A stretch of 64,000 bases of DNA from Akkermansiaceae bacterium (GCA_024233115.1 JACKQB010000008.1:1-64000); one strand, 5' to 3'. Positions 16,976 to 25,953 are shown, counted from the first letter of the stretch. Numbers and translations: made by a program. The notes: generated from the sequence alone by a model not told the origin.

Positions 16976-17441
16976 TGTAACGCCTCAGCTCAAACGTCTC
17001 ATATTTTTCCTCGATGGTGACATGAGGGAATTCAGATTCAAATTCTGGGAAGCGTGTATCGCCTGGGTAAGACGCATACACGTGTGAGACGAGGATTTCA
17101 TCAAGCTGCGGCATAAAAAGCTCGTACACCTGGGCTCCGCCAATGATGTACACCTGGGAGGCGATAAGCTGGATGTTCTGCAGTTCATCAGGCGTGTGAA
17201 TCACCTCGGCCCCCTCGGCCGACCAGTCGGTATCCCGCGTGAGCACAATGCTTTGTCGGTGGGGAAGCGGGAAGCCAATCGAGTCCCAAGTTTTACGCCC
17301 CATCACAATCGGGTGCCCGGTGGTGTGCCGTTTGAAGAGTTTCAGATCCTCGGGAAGATGCCAGGGGAGCCCGCCCTCTTTTCCTATCACCCGGTCAGGA
17401 GTCATGGCGACAATGGCGGTGAGTTTGAGTTTGGCTTTCAT
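16959..17441 (-). CDS. folA: Dihydrofolate reductase
   Basis: 160 residues. It has the DHFR landmarks: AIVAMTPDRVIGKEGGLPWHLPEDL (substrate site with the conserved Trp-His and acidic residue), PIVMGRKTWDSIGFPLPHR (NADPH-binding), and VYIIGGAQVYELFMP. It reduces dihydrofolate to tetrahydrofolate, needed because the classical thymidylate synthase ThyA at 37691 oxidises tetrahydrofolate. ATG at 17441 places the first beta strand correctly; an upstream in-frame start at 17510 would overlap GtrA. Its C-terminal RTAL lies in the right arm of the inverted repeat. Confidence 0.95.
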   Translation of the reverse strand: MKAKLKLTAIVAMTPDRVIGKEGGLPWHLPEDLKLFKRHTTGHPIVMGRKTWDSIGFPLPHRQSIVLTRDTDWSAEGAEVIHTPDELQNIQLIASQVYIIGGAQVYELFMPQLDEILVSHVYASYPGDTRFPEFESEFPHVTIEEKYETFELRRYSRTAL

Positions 17442-17490
17442 AAGGTGGAGCAGGTTTAGCCTGTAGCCGTCCTCACGACAAGTAGGATCA

Positions 17491-17880
17491 TCAAGTATCC
17501 TGATGTGCAAATGCCCAATGCCGACTGAGAAAGAATGTCAGGCCAGCCACAAAGGTCAGCACCAATATGAGAGCGGTCTGATAGGTCAGGGAGGTGAACT
17601 CGAGTAGGATGGCGAACAGGATTTCGTTAAGTAGAAAACTGCTGGTGGCGACCATGAAAAAGCGTCTTAGGGAGCTGCCCCGGGGTGAGGATGCCTCCGC
17701 AAAACTCCAGCTAACGTGTCCCCAGTAGCTGATCTGAAAAGCTCCCAGGAAGGCGATGACGTTGGCAATGAGTGGAGGTATGGATAGGTTGACAAATACC
17801 ACCACCAGCGCGAAGTGAGCGATCATCGCAATGATGCCCACAATGCCGAATCGAGAAGCCTGTTTAAGTAATTGTGTCAT
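17491..17880 (-). CDS. GtrA-family membrane protein
   Basis: 129 residues with four hydrophobic segments (about 9-30, 37-55, 72-95 and 102-120), starting with the typical GtrA pattern QASRFGIVGIIAMIAHFAL and ending WAF. GtrA proteins are thought to assist or flip undecaprenyl-phosphate-linked sugars across the inner membrane. The start codon overlaps the stop of the deacetylase gene by 4 bases, and the GT2 and ArnT-like genes follow upstream. That context supports a flippase role for a lipid-linked sugar used in lipid A modification. Confidence 0.87.
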   Translation of the reverse strand: MTQLLKQASRFGIVGIIAMIAHFALVVVFVNLSIPPLIANVIAFLGAFQISYWGHVSWSFAEASSPRGSSLRRFFMVATSSFLLNEILFAILLEFTSLTYQTALILVLTFVAGLTFFLSRHWAFAHQDT

Positions 17881-18650
17881 CTCTGCAGAGCAAGGTTGTT
17901 AGTGCTTTCGAATGAGAGAAGGGCTTGTAGTTCTCCTGCCCGGGTATCGGAAATGGGATCGGTGGGGTCATCGCTAGGCTCTCCGGGGTGGCACATGATG
18001 AGGGTGCCGGGGGCGGCATTAGTGACCCAGCTATTAAGAAGTGAGGGGAAGTTCATTCGAGGTTTGAGGCTATAAAGACCTCCGAAGTACTGGTTGGCAA
18101 GGTATGGTCCGAGTTCTTCGGTGAATCCTCTGGCTACTAGGCGTAGGATTTTACTTTTGAAAAATGGATAGGGTGCCATCAGGGGCGAGGGGTCTCGGAC
18201 TGGGAGCATGCCAGGAGCGGGAGCTTTTTCTTTGATGAAATTCAGTAAGCAATGTCTGATGATGGGGAATGTATGGACGTGCTGATGGCTGTCAAAATGA
18301 TCCGGACTTCTGCCGGTTGTTTCCACGAAGGCGTTCCATTGAGAGTGGAGTGCATCCGTGACCAGGGCCGCATCGATTTTTCCACACAGAGCCTGCCTTA
18401 TCCAGTAGTGCAGTGGACGATGCCTAGGAGTGAATGGGTGGGTGAGGTCAAAGTGAAGACCTATTTTGATGGATGCAGGAAGGTCTGTTAGGTTGTCGGC
18501 ATGATCCTGCCAATCGGGCGCGTTGACCATGCAAGACAGGGCTTGGATTTTTTCCTGTCGGGCGAGGCGGAGGATTCCCGCCGTGATCTGCAGGTTCATG
18601 CCATAGTCGTCGGCACAGATGACGGGGGTTCGGTTTGGGCGGTGGTTCAT
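17877..18650 (-). CDS. YdjC/ChbG-family carbohydrate deacetylase, NaxD/HpnK-like
   Basis: 257 residues. Metal-binding and catalytic landmarks of the YdjC family are present: ICADDYGMNLQITAGIL near the N-terminus, GLHFDLTHP near residue 67 and FDSHQHVHTFP near residue 120. The family removes N-acetyl groups from sugars. NaxD of Francisella deacetylates undecaprenyl-phosphate-GalNAc before transfer to lipid A, and HpnK acts on hopanoid-linked sugars. Because the neighbours are a GT2, an ArnT-like transferase and GtrA, the NaxD-type role is the better guess; HpnK is less likely as no hopanoid genes are present. Lies 6 bases after the GT2 gene. Confidence 0.85.
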   Translation of the reverse strand: MNHRPNRTPVICADDYGMNLQITAGILRLARQEKIQALSCMVNAPDWQDHADNLTDLPASIKIGLHFDLTHPFTPRHRPLHYWIRQALCGKIDAALVTDALHSQWNAFVETTGRSPDHFDSHQHVHTFPIIRHCLLNFIKEKAPAPGMLPVRDPSPLMAPYPFFKSKILRLVARGFTEELGPYLANQYFGGLYSLKPRMNFPSLLNSWVTNAAPGTLIMCHPGEPSDDPTDPISDTRAGELQALLSFESTNNLALQR

Positions 18651-18656
18651 GAAGTG

Positions 18657-19589
18657 TTAAGCTTGTTGGCTGTCTGTGTCGATGACATAGTTAGGACGTC
18701 GTTTGACCTCGTCAAAAATACGGCCGACATATTCCCCGAGGATACCGATGGAGATGAGTTGGATGCCACCGAGGAAAAACACGGCGCAGGTAATGGTCGC
18801 CCAGCCGGGCACGGAGGCTCCGAAAGCAAATGTTTTTAGCGCTACGTAGAGTGCGTAGAGTATGGAAATCAGAGAAACGAGCCCTCCGATGACGGTCCAC
18901 ATGCGCAGCGGCAGGGAGGAAAATGAAGTGATGCCTGTGACCGCGAATTTGATCAGGCCTCGAATACTGAATTTGGTATTACCTGAATTTCTGTTAGCCG
19001 GTGTCAGTGGCAGTGCGACACCTTCAAAGCCCACCCAGTTGTAGAGCCCTTTCATGAAGCGGTGTTGCTCGGGGAGCGTGAGGAGGGCATCGACGACCTG
19101 ACGATCCAGTAATCTGAAATCGAGTGCATTCGGCGTGACGGGGATTTCTGACCCGTGGATCATGAGCTGGTAAAACAGTGCGCTAAGTTTTCTTTTGAGA
19201 AAGGATTCATCATCTCTGTTTTCACGGATGGCATAGACCATCTTGGCACCATTGCCCCAGAGCTTGAGGAAGCGGGGGATGTAGCTCACCGGGTGCTGGA
19301 GGTCGGCATCCATAATAATGACCGCCTTTCCTTGGGCGTGCGCCAAACCCGCGGTGATGGCGCTTTCCTTGCCAAAGTTACGTGATAATTTCAGCAACCG
19401 GAGTGGGTATGACGCAAGAGCTTCTGTGACTACCTTGGCGGTATGATCCCGGCTGCCGTCGTCGATGATAATAACTTCGTAGCTGCGTGCGAGCTGAGCA
19501 AACTCCGCTGCCAGCTCCTTGAGTAGGCAGGGGATGTTCTCAGCTTCATTGAAGGCTGGAATGACACAGGAAATCTCAGGTATGCTCAT
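18657..19589 (-). CDS. Polyprenyl-phosphate glycosyltransferase, GT2 (FlmF2/ArnC/GtrB-like)
   Basis: 310 residues. A GT-A domain (1 to about 215) with SCVIPAFNEAENI, VIIIDDGSRDHT and the DxD-containing IMDADLQHP, followed by two C-terminal membrane helices (about 230-255 and 265-290) and a basic tail. This layout is that of enzymes that load a sugar onto undecaprenyl phosphate on the cytoplasmic face. The gene starts 16 bases after the ArnT-like gene and precedes the deacetylase. The set fits synthesis, deacetylation, flipping and transfer of an amino sugar; the specific sugar (GalNAc or GlcNAc) is inference. Confidence 0.88.
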   Translation of the reverse strand: MSIPEISCVIPAFNEAENIPCLLKELAAEFAQLARSYEVIIIDDGSRDHTAKVVTEALASYPLRLLKLSRNFGKESAITAGLAHAQGKAVIIMDADLQHPVSYIPRFLKLWGNGAKMVYAIRENRDDESFLKRKLSALFYQLMIHGSEIPVTPNALDFRLLDRQVVDALLTLPEQHRFMKGLYNWVGFEGVALPLTPANRNSGNTKFSIRGLIKFAVTGITSFSSLPLRMWTVIGGLVSLISILYALYVALKTFAFGASVPGWATITCAVFFLGGIQLISIGILGEYVGRIFDEVKRRPNYVIDTDSQQA

Positions 19590-19605
19590 GTTCGTATGTG
19601 AGTGG

Positions 19606-21144
19606 CTATTGGATGTCCTTTGCTATCGGGTTTTCGCGATAGAGGGTAAGTTCACCAAAGGTGCCTACAGGAGAGAAGTGAGTGATGACGGCTGATGGAA
19701 TGGATGCGATCTTCTTGCTGTTCACGGCGATAAAATCCCGTGTTTCATTCGTGGTGATACCAGCAAGCTCGCTTTCGAGTTTGCATCTTTTTGCGTTGCC
19801 GCGGCTATAGAACTGGGAGGAGTAATAACGCCGGGTTTTCCAGTAGAAAAGACCACCTGGCTCCTGGCTGCTTAACTCCTGTTTTTTTGCTACGAGCAGG
19901 ACCTGTGACTTTCTGGCTATGAAGTCATCGTTGTTGATATAGATCAGGTAGAGTGAGAGGAAGATGACCAGTGAAGCGATGACGCTACCGGCGAAAAACC
20001 GGGCGGTACCAGGAGTCGTGAATTGCTCCGGTTGTTGGCGGGCTTGCCACAGTTCGATGGCCAGATAACAGCACGCTGGAATACCTGTAATGACGTATGT
20101 TAGGATGATGTTGGTGGCGAGAGTGAAGAACAACATCGGAGAAATCGCCCAGCAGAGAAGATAGAAGCCCCAGGGGTTTTTCGCAGGTTTAATTTGATGA
20201 AAGATGAGTTGGAAACGTGTTAGAGGTGCAAGCACGAAGGGTGTCCACGGCATGAGCGCCACTAGTATAAAACCCCAGATACTGCCTCTAGGTTCTGCAT
20301 GGGCATGACCATAAAGATCTCCATTCCATCCGCTTTTTGAGAAACGTTGCAAATGCTCGCCGATGATGAAGTAATCAAGAAACCCGGGCGTCTTTAGCTC
20401 GGCGAGGATGTACCAGGGGACTGCAATTACAAGGGTAAGGATGCCCCCCTTGATCCACGGGAGCCTCTTCCACGTGGCTTCCCATTGGCCAGTGATCAAT
20501 ACCCAGAGCCCGATGGGTAATGCTGTCAGCACGGTCGCCACTGGACCCTTGGCCAGCAGGCCGATTGCGAGGCCTATGAAAAAGAGATACCCCCAAAGTT
20601 GGTTTCGAGAACGGGTTGTAGCCGTGGTGGGCGGGTGCAGTGCGTTCCAAAATGCGATCATACACAAGCTCGTACCGAAGGTCATCACGAGGTCTGTCAT
20701 AACCGTCGCCATGGCAATATAGAAAAGGCCGCTACTTGCTAGAATGACGGTGCCTAACAGCGCGTAGCCATGGCCTTTGTAGCGTTTCACCCATTGGTAG
20801 AGAATCAGCAACAAAGCGCAGGCCGTGGCAAAGATAAAGATGCGTCCGCCAAATTCATTGACCCCGAAGCATTTCATCCCCAGCGCGGATATCCAAGTAT
20901 GCAGCGGTGGCTTTCCCCAGAAGGGAACTCCGTAGTCGAACTGCGGCGTGATCCAGTCGTTGGTCTCCACCATCTTGCGGGCGATTTCCGCATAGCGTGC
21001 TTCGGTGGTGTCGGTAAACGGGACCTCGATGATCACCAGAACGCGCAGCAGAAACAGCAGCCCGAGCACCATGAGCAGAAACTTGTTCTGATCAGGGGAA
21101 AGTGTGAACGGGCTTGGCTTGTTTGGGGCGGGTTGGTTCGGCAT
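19606..21144 (-). CDS. ArnT-like lipid A sugar transferase (GT39/GT83, FlmK-like)
   Basis: About 512 residues and about twelve hydrophobic segments. The first periplasmic loop has the diagnostic DTTEARYAEIARKMVETNDW followed by a GKPPLHTW segment, as in ArnT/PMT enzymes; the Glu/Asp residues there bind the lipid-phosphate sugar. It transfers a sugar from undecaprenyl phosphate to a phosphate of lipid A in the periplasm. ATG at 21144 gives a short cytoplasmic N-terminus before the first helix; upstream in-frame codons would add 58 unlike residues. First gene of the modification set, 70 bases downstream of the sensor kinase gene on the same strand. Confidence 0.85.
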   Translation of the reverse strand: MPNQPAPNKPSPFTLSPDQNKFLLMVLGLLFLLRVLVIIEVPFTDTTEARYAEIARKMVETNDWITPQFDYGVPFWGKPPLHTWISALGMKCFGVNEFGGRIFIFATACALLLILYQWVKRYKGHGYALLGTVILASSGLFYIAMATVMTDLVMTFGTSLCMIAFWNALHPPTTATTRSRNQLWGYLFFIGLAIGLLAKGPVATVLTALPIGLWVLITGQWEATWKRLPWIKGGILTLVIAVPWYILAELKTPGFLDYFIIGEHLQRFSKSGWNGDLYGHAHAEPRGSIWGFILVALMPWTPFVLAPLTRFQLIFHQIKPAKNPWGFYLLCWAISPMLFFTLATNIILTYVITGIPACCYLAIELWQARQQPEQFTTPGTARFFAGSVIASLVIFLSLYLIYINNDDFIARKSQVLLVAKKQELSSQEPGGLFYWKTRRYYSSQFYSRGNAKRCKLESELAGITTNETRDFIAVNSKKIASIPSAVITHFSPVGTFGELTLYRENPIAKDIQ

Positions 21145-21214
21145 GCGGTCGTGTATCGGTTTCGCGCCGAATCTAACCTGGCCGGAATGAGGAAATGATG
21201 AGAAACGGGATTTG

Positions 21215-22639
21215 TTAATCGAAAATAAACTCGATCGAGATGACCATGTCCTCATCAAGTTTTGCCGATATGCGGCCTCCCAGCACACGTGATATTTCCC
21301 GGCACAATGCCAGGCCAATGCCGTAGTGGTTCTCGCTCATCCCCCTGGCGGCATCCAATCTGAAAAACGGATCAAAAAACTTTTCCGTGTCACTGGCATT
21401 CAGCCCTGTGGTTTCGTTGGTGATGCGCAGCGCGATGTGACCGTTGAGGCGTTGGGTGATGATGGTGATCGTTGTTGAGGCTTTGGCGTAGGAGACAGCA
21501 TTGTTGATGAGGTTTCGCACGAGGATGTGGAAGAGCTGTTTATCCGTATCGACCGTGGTGGCTGTAGGATCCAGGCTCCATAATACGGCAAGCTCCCGGG
21601 CGTTGGCTTTTTCCTTCTGCTCTTCCCACGACTGCTTGAGAATGCCCTGGATATCCACTGTTGTGGTGGTCAGCGGGTAGGCATCGTTTTGAAGTTTGGC
21701 GAAGCTCATCAAGCGCTCGAGCAGGAGCTGCATGGAGCTGCTGATATCAAGGGTCCTGGTGATGCTGTTTACGTAGTAGGGATTGTCCCTGGGTTTGCTG
21801 AGGGCAAGCTCGAGTGTCGTGGAGATACCCGTGAGAGGTGTGCGTAACTCATGGGCCGCATTGGCGGAAAAATCACGTTCGCGGGTCCGTGCCAGATCAA
21901 TGCGTTCGATCAACTTGTTGTAGTGTGAGACGAGTTCGCGGAGTTCCAGGGGGAAGTTCGGAGCAATATGGAATGCAGTGCCTGAGTTCTCGGGAAGCGC
22001 GTCACTGACTTGCAAGGCAAGGTCTTTAATCGGCTGCAAACTATTGTTAATGATGAAGGAGATCACCATGGAAGTAGCGAGGATAAGGCCGATGGTTGTC
22101 AGGGCAAAAGCCCAGCGGAGTTTGGCAAGGCGTCGTGCACTGTGCTCGATATCGATGGCGACTACCAGCACGTGGGGTGGTGGGGTGAACGTCGTTTTTT
22201 CATGTTCTGAAGCATCCTCCTCAGAGAGGCTGGGTATTAATAATAATCCAACAGCCCTGCCCCGGCGACCTTCTGGCAAGGTCACATCGCGGTAAACGTA
22301 TTCGTTGAGTTCACCATGAAAAAAAGGCAAGTCCATTTCCTCTAGGTCAGGTGATCGGCCAGGGTTGTTTCCCTGTGCATCCCAGCTTTGGATGTAGTCC
22401 TTCTGGTTCTTTCCTGGGTGTGTATCGAGTTCGTCCAACCATTCATAGATGACTTTCCCATCGTTGACTTCGATCTCGATAGCGAGCAGCTCGGCTATTT
22501 TTTGCAAGTCGATATCAATTTGCTCATAGTGGGACTGACGCACTTTCAAGTAGAGGCCCGTGGAGCCGATCCCGAGCATGGTAACGATCAGTAGGACGAT
22601 GCTGATGAGCAGCCGCTTTTTGATAGATGGGGTTTTCAC
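21215..22639 (-). CDS. Two-component sensor histidine kinase
   Basis: 474 residues. Membrane helices at about 10-32 and 176-199 flank a periplasmic sensor domain rich in acidic residues (for example GRSPDLEEMDLPF and LSEEDASEHEKTT). A HAMP-like linker follows, then HisKA with the phospho-acceptor His263 in ANAAHELRTPLTGIST, an N-box NLINNAVSYAK and a G-box GIGLALCREI. GTG start overlaps the response regulator stop by 4 bases, so the two are translationally coupled. The acidic periplasmic region recalls PhoQ/PmrB sensors that bind cations or peptides, but the ligand is unknown. Directly upstream of the lipid A modification genes. Confidence 0.92.
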   Translation of the reverse strand: MKTPSIKKRLLISIVLLIVTMLGIGSTGLYLKVRQSHYEQIDIDLQKIAELLAIEIEVNDGKVIYEWLDELDTHPGKNQKDYIQSWDAQGNNPGRSPDLEEMDLPFFHGELNEYVYRDVTLPEGRRGRAVGLLLIPSLSEEDASEHEKTTFTPPPHVLVVAIDIEHSARRLAKLRWAFALTTIGLILATSMVISFIINNSLQPIKDLALQVSDALPENSGTAFHIAPNFPLELRELVSHYNKLIERIDLARTRERDFSANAAHELRTPLTGISTTLELALSKPRDNPYYVNSITRTLDISSSMQLLLERLMSFAKLQNDAYPLTTTTVDIQGILKQSWEEQKEKANARELAVLWSLDPTATTVDTDKQLFHILVRNLINNAVSYAKASTTITIITQRLNGHIALRITNETTGLNASDTEKFFDPFFRLDAARGMSENHYGIGLALCREISRVLGGRISAKLDEDMVISIEFIFD

Positions 22640-23313
22640 GAGCTTGGTGCCTCCAGATAATAACCTTGCCCGCGCCGGGTTTGAATAAGATTCGCTTGCC
22701 CTTCCTTATTGAGTTTTTTCCGAAGATACCCGACGTAGACATCAATGGCGTTACTGGCATAGTCCTCGTTTTCCTGGTAGACATGATTCCAGACATCCAT
22801 GCGCGAGACAACCTCGCCAGGGCGGTGCGCGAGATATTCCAGGATTCCGTATTCGCGTTTTGTCAGGATGATTTCTTTCTCATCGCGGAATACTCTTTTG
22901 GCATCGAAGTCGATACGCAGGCTGTCCATGGTAAAAACCTTTGCCTTCTGGTTGTAGTGTTTCCTGGTCTGGGATTTGACCCTGGCAATGAGTTCACGGA
23001 GTGAAAATGGTTTGATCAAGTAGTCGTCAGCACCTGCATTAAGCCCATCGACACGAGCCTCGACGGAGTCCCTGGCACTGATGATGATGACCGGGGTGTT
23101 GTCGCCGTTTTTCCTGATTTTACTCAGGATGGTGATACCGTTGATGGTGGGCAGCATGAGATCAAGTATGATCACATCGTAGTTGTGGTTCTCTGCATAC
23201 CACAGGCCTTCATCGCCCGTTGCCGAGGCGTCCACTGCATATCCTTCTTCGGTTAAGCTGGCGACCACGTTTTCGAGGATGGGGAGGTAGTCTTCAATGA
23301 CAAGGATGCGCAT
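22636..23313 (-). CDS. OmpR/PhoB-family response regulator
   Basis: 225 residues. Receiver domain with the acidic pocket (VIED), phospho-acceptor Asp51 in VIILDLMLPTINGI, the switch Ser in VIIISARDS and Lys in DDYLIKPFS. A winged-helix C-terminal domain follows (ILTKREYGILEYLAHRPGEVVSR ... NAIDVYVGYLRKKL). First gene of the sensor/regulator pair. Its position in front of the lipid A modification operon suggests it controls those genes, in the manner of PmrA. About 270 bases separate it from the divergent methyltransferase. Confidence 0.93.
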   Translation of the reverse strand: MRILVIEDYLPILENVVASLTEEGYAVDASATGDEGLWYAENHNYDVIILDLMLPTINGITILSKIRKNGDNTPVIIISARDSVEARVDGLNAGADDYLIKPFSLRELIARVKSQTRKHYNQKAKVFTMDSLRIDFDAKRVFRDEKEIILTKREYGILEYLAHRPGEVVSRMDVWNHVYQENEDYASNAIDVYVGYLRKKLNKEGQANLIQTRRGQGYYLEAPSS

Positions 23314-23580
23314 GATGGTATGGCGGTGTTGAGGTGGTCAGATTTTGGAGAGGGTGTTTTGATGCCGGGCGGAAGGATAGCATGGCAATGATGAGAAAAG
23401 AGTGAGAAATTGGCAATACTGGATCATTTGTAAGGGATCCATGGTAAAGAAAATCCACGATGGTGCAATCCGGGGCGATTTTCATGGGGTCTCTCACCCA
23501 TCTATCATGTTGCTTGTGGCAATGATCATGGAGAGCGCGACAGGCGAGTTGCCGCCGCCAATCCCAACCCGGATAAAACA

Positions 23581-24258
23581 ATGATAGAAATCAACATCGA
23601 CCAGCAGACCAGGGCAAACTGTGACCGTTTTAAACAAAAGGAGGTGGCCTCGAAATATCCATCGCAATACCGCATCGATAATAAACGCGATCAACGTGAA
23701 AAAAAGGCCATTCTCAGGTGTCTGCAGCACATTCCCAGGGGGGCGCACGTATTGGATTTCCCTTGTGGAACGGGCCGGCTTATCAATTTGCTCCATGAAT
23801 GTGGCTACCAGGTGTCCGGCGCGGATAGCGCGGCTTCGATGATTGCGCTCGCCTCGTGCAACCCAGCCATTGGCAACACTTCGGAATCAGAGGTGCCGTT
23901 CTATGAGAGTGATGTCTTTGATTCCGGTTTTGACAACGGACAGTTTGACGCGGTGGTTTGTAACCGCCTGTTCCACCATTTCGTGGAATCAAAAGACCGA
24001 CAGGCTGCATTGACAGAACTGCGCCGCATCAGTAGCGGCCCGATCGTTGTCTCGTTTTTCAACAGCTTTTCAACCTCGATGAGCTACCGCAAACTGAGGA
24101 AGTTTGTCCAAGGGCAGCCGATCCAGGACAGGACCCCGGTGTCGCTGAACAGGCTCGCCCGGGAAGCCAGGGCTTGTGGCCTTGAAATTTCCTACAGCAC
24201 CCCCTCCCGCTGGGGAATCTCGCCACTCTGGTATGTGGTGTTCAAGCCAGCCGCATGA
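23581..24258 (+). CDS. Class I SAM-dependent methyltransferase (copy A)
   Basis: 225 residues. Motif I is HVLDFPCGTGRLINLL near residue 60, with the acidic motif II residue in YQVSGADSAASM and later FDAVVCNRLFHHF. Ends with LWYVVFKPA. It is a paralogue of the gene at 39197: both share PCG[TA]GR, a xLxELRRIS[SR]GP block and overall length. The target molecule is unknown. Its position next to lipid A genes allows a role in envelope glycan or lipid methylation, without direct evidence. The gene ends just before a thyA relic and the IS91 region. Confidence 0.83.
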   Translation: MIEINIDQQTRANCDRFKQKEVASKYPSQYRIDNKRDQREKKAILRCLQHIPRGAHVLDFPCGTGRLINLLHECGYQVSGADSAASMIALASCNPAIGNTSESEVPFYESDVFDSGFDNGQFDAVVCNRLFHHFVESKDRQAALTELRRISSGPIVVSFFNSFSTSMSYRKLRKFVQGQPIQDRTPVSLNRLAREARACGLEISYSTPSRWGISPLWYVVFKPAA

Positions 24259-24259
24259 A

Positions 24260-24289
24260 CTACACACTCACCTCCGCCTTGATATGGGG
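24260..24289 (-). pseudogene. thyA: relic of a thyA 3' end (last nine codons and stop)
   Basis: Read on the minus strand the bases give PHIKAEVSV followed by a TAG stop. This is residue-for-residue the C-terminus of the ThyA encoded at 37691. Seven codons match, six exactly and one with a silent change; Ser and the last Val use different codons and the stop differs. Sequence upstream of the Pro no longer matches. The relic therefore looks like an old, diverged thyA end left beside the IS91-type element, not a recent copy. Confidence 0.7.
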
Positions 24290-24323
24290 GGAGCCTGCTG
24301 CTGATGTTGTGGCAGCAGTTTAA

Positions 24324-24361
24324 GCCTCCGGCTTGTGGCCTGGCAAGTGCAAGCCGGAGGC
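24324..24361. repeat. REP-like hairpin upstream of the IS91 fragment
   Basis: A perfect 12-bp inverted repeat GCCTCCGGCTTG / CAAGCCGGAGGC with a 14-base loop. It lies between the thyA relic and the truncated transposase. It could be part of an IS91-type terminal structure, a terminator for the methyltransferase gene, or an independent palindromic repeat. Confidence 0.6.
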
Positions 24362-24452
24362 ATGCCCTGTTTTTCCAGCTTGGGAGGTTTGTGCGTGGGT
24401 TTGCCATGTATTCTACTGGGACTGAAGTTCTACCACCGTGCTTCCGTAGGGA

Positions 24453-25742
24453 GTGTCATCGGATGAATCATCGTGCCACCAGCGGCGGGTGCGCGGCACC
24501 AGCGCGTGGATCGCAGGGTCTGTCTGCCACGCCGTGCCCCACCGCCAGTTTGTCTTCACCATCCCCCGGGTGCTGCGCGGTATCTTCAGGAAACGTCGCA
24601 GGCTCCTCACCCATCTCTTCCACACCGCCGCCTCCACCCTGCGGGACAGCTTCCGCGCCCGGCTGGATTTGCCGGAGGGCCGCATCGGGGCGATCGCCGC
24701 CGTGCATACCTTCGGCGACTACCTCATCTTCCACCCGCATCTCCATATCCTCGCAGCCGACGGATTGTTTGCCCCCGACGGCTCCTTCCACTGCATGCCG
24801 CAGGAATCCATGGCAACCGCCGTGGAGCTGTTCCGGCACCGCTTCCTCCACACCCTGCACGAGAACAGGCTCATTAGCGCCAAGAAGCTTGGGCTCCTGC
24901 TGGCCTGGAAACACTCCGGCTTCAACATTGACAACGGGGGAGAGGAAATCATCGCCCCGGACGATACCGCGGGACGCGAACGCCTCGCCCAGTATCTGCT
25001 GCGCCATCCCTTCTCCCTACAGAAGATCACCTGGAATGCCACCACGAAAACCGTCATTTACCGCTCCAAGCGTCACCACAGCATTAAACGCAACTTCCAG
25101 ATCTTCAAAGCCCCGGACTTCATCGCCGCCGCCCTTGACCACCTGCCGCCGAAGGGGCAGCAGACCGTGCGCTACTACGGCGTTTACTCCAACAAGTCCC
25201 GGGGAATAAAACGTCCCGCGCACCCGGATATCCATGCCTGCAAGAAGCACGCCCAGAAACCGGAGACCATTGCCGCAGCCATCCGGGACAAGCCTGTGCA
25301 GATCCTCCTCATCCCCGCGCCACCCAAGCACAGTGCCCGCGACATGCGCCCGCTGTGGCGCGACCTCATTCTCAAGGTTTGGGGCGGCGACCCTCTCCAG
25401 TGCCCCTGCTGCAAGGGCACGATGAAACCCGTGCGCACTCACCTGCACCCCGGCGAGATCGAGTTTTTCCTCCGGCTATACGGACTCTGGGAGGGTGTCA
25501 TCAAGCTGCCCCGCCCGCCGCCGCCGCCATTCGACATCGAAACGATGGATCCCATCGAGCCGCCGTGGAAGGCAGTCAAGGAATGGATCCCTGACCAGAA
25601 TCCCGAACTCGACTGGTTCAACCGTCCGAGAATCCCCTCCGCGCCACCCGGTCACAGGAACGCGTATGACCAGCGACCACGGTGGAAACCTGAGGAGGTC
25701 CCGCTAGGCGACGGCCGCACCCTGGTCCTCGATCCCGGTTGA
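24453..25742 (+). pseudogene. 5'-truncated IS91-family (Y2 rolling-circle) transposase
   Basis: 429 residues of a putative-transposase/IS91-type protein. Family landmarks: SCHQRRVR at the start (normally preceded by FCPSCH in the zinc finger), VPHRQFVFTIPRVLRGIF, HTFGDYLIFHPHLHILAADG with the metal-binding His pair, QTVRYYGVYSNKSRG, and a C-terminal CPCC zinc ribbon. Reading the frame upstream meets stop codons within 30-90 bases and shows no homology, so about the first 80-100 residues including most of the zinc finger are lost. GC is clearly higher than in the neighbours, consistent with an acquired element. IS91 elements move by one-ended rolling-circle transfer and can drag flanking DNA. 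Confidence 0.85.
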
Positions 25743-25953
25743 TCCGATGGATTGCTCCATCTCGTAGAATACCCGCTGCCGATTTTCCTTGGCACGGCGG
25801 GTAAGAGGACTATACTTGCAATTAGTGAATATGAGCACATTTCATGCTCAATCACCCACCAAGGAAAGAAATTACCCACAATTTCTCATTCCAGTGCCCC
25901 TCATCCACTATTCAAAACTCACCATTCAAAATTCTTTTCCCCTCCTTTCCCCC

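Noticed and set aside
24468..25007. Minus- and plus-strand alternative frames across the IS91 transposase
   Set aside because: High GC leaves all six frames open here; only the frame starting at 24453 carries transposase motifs.
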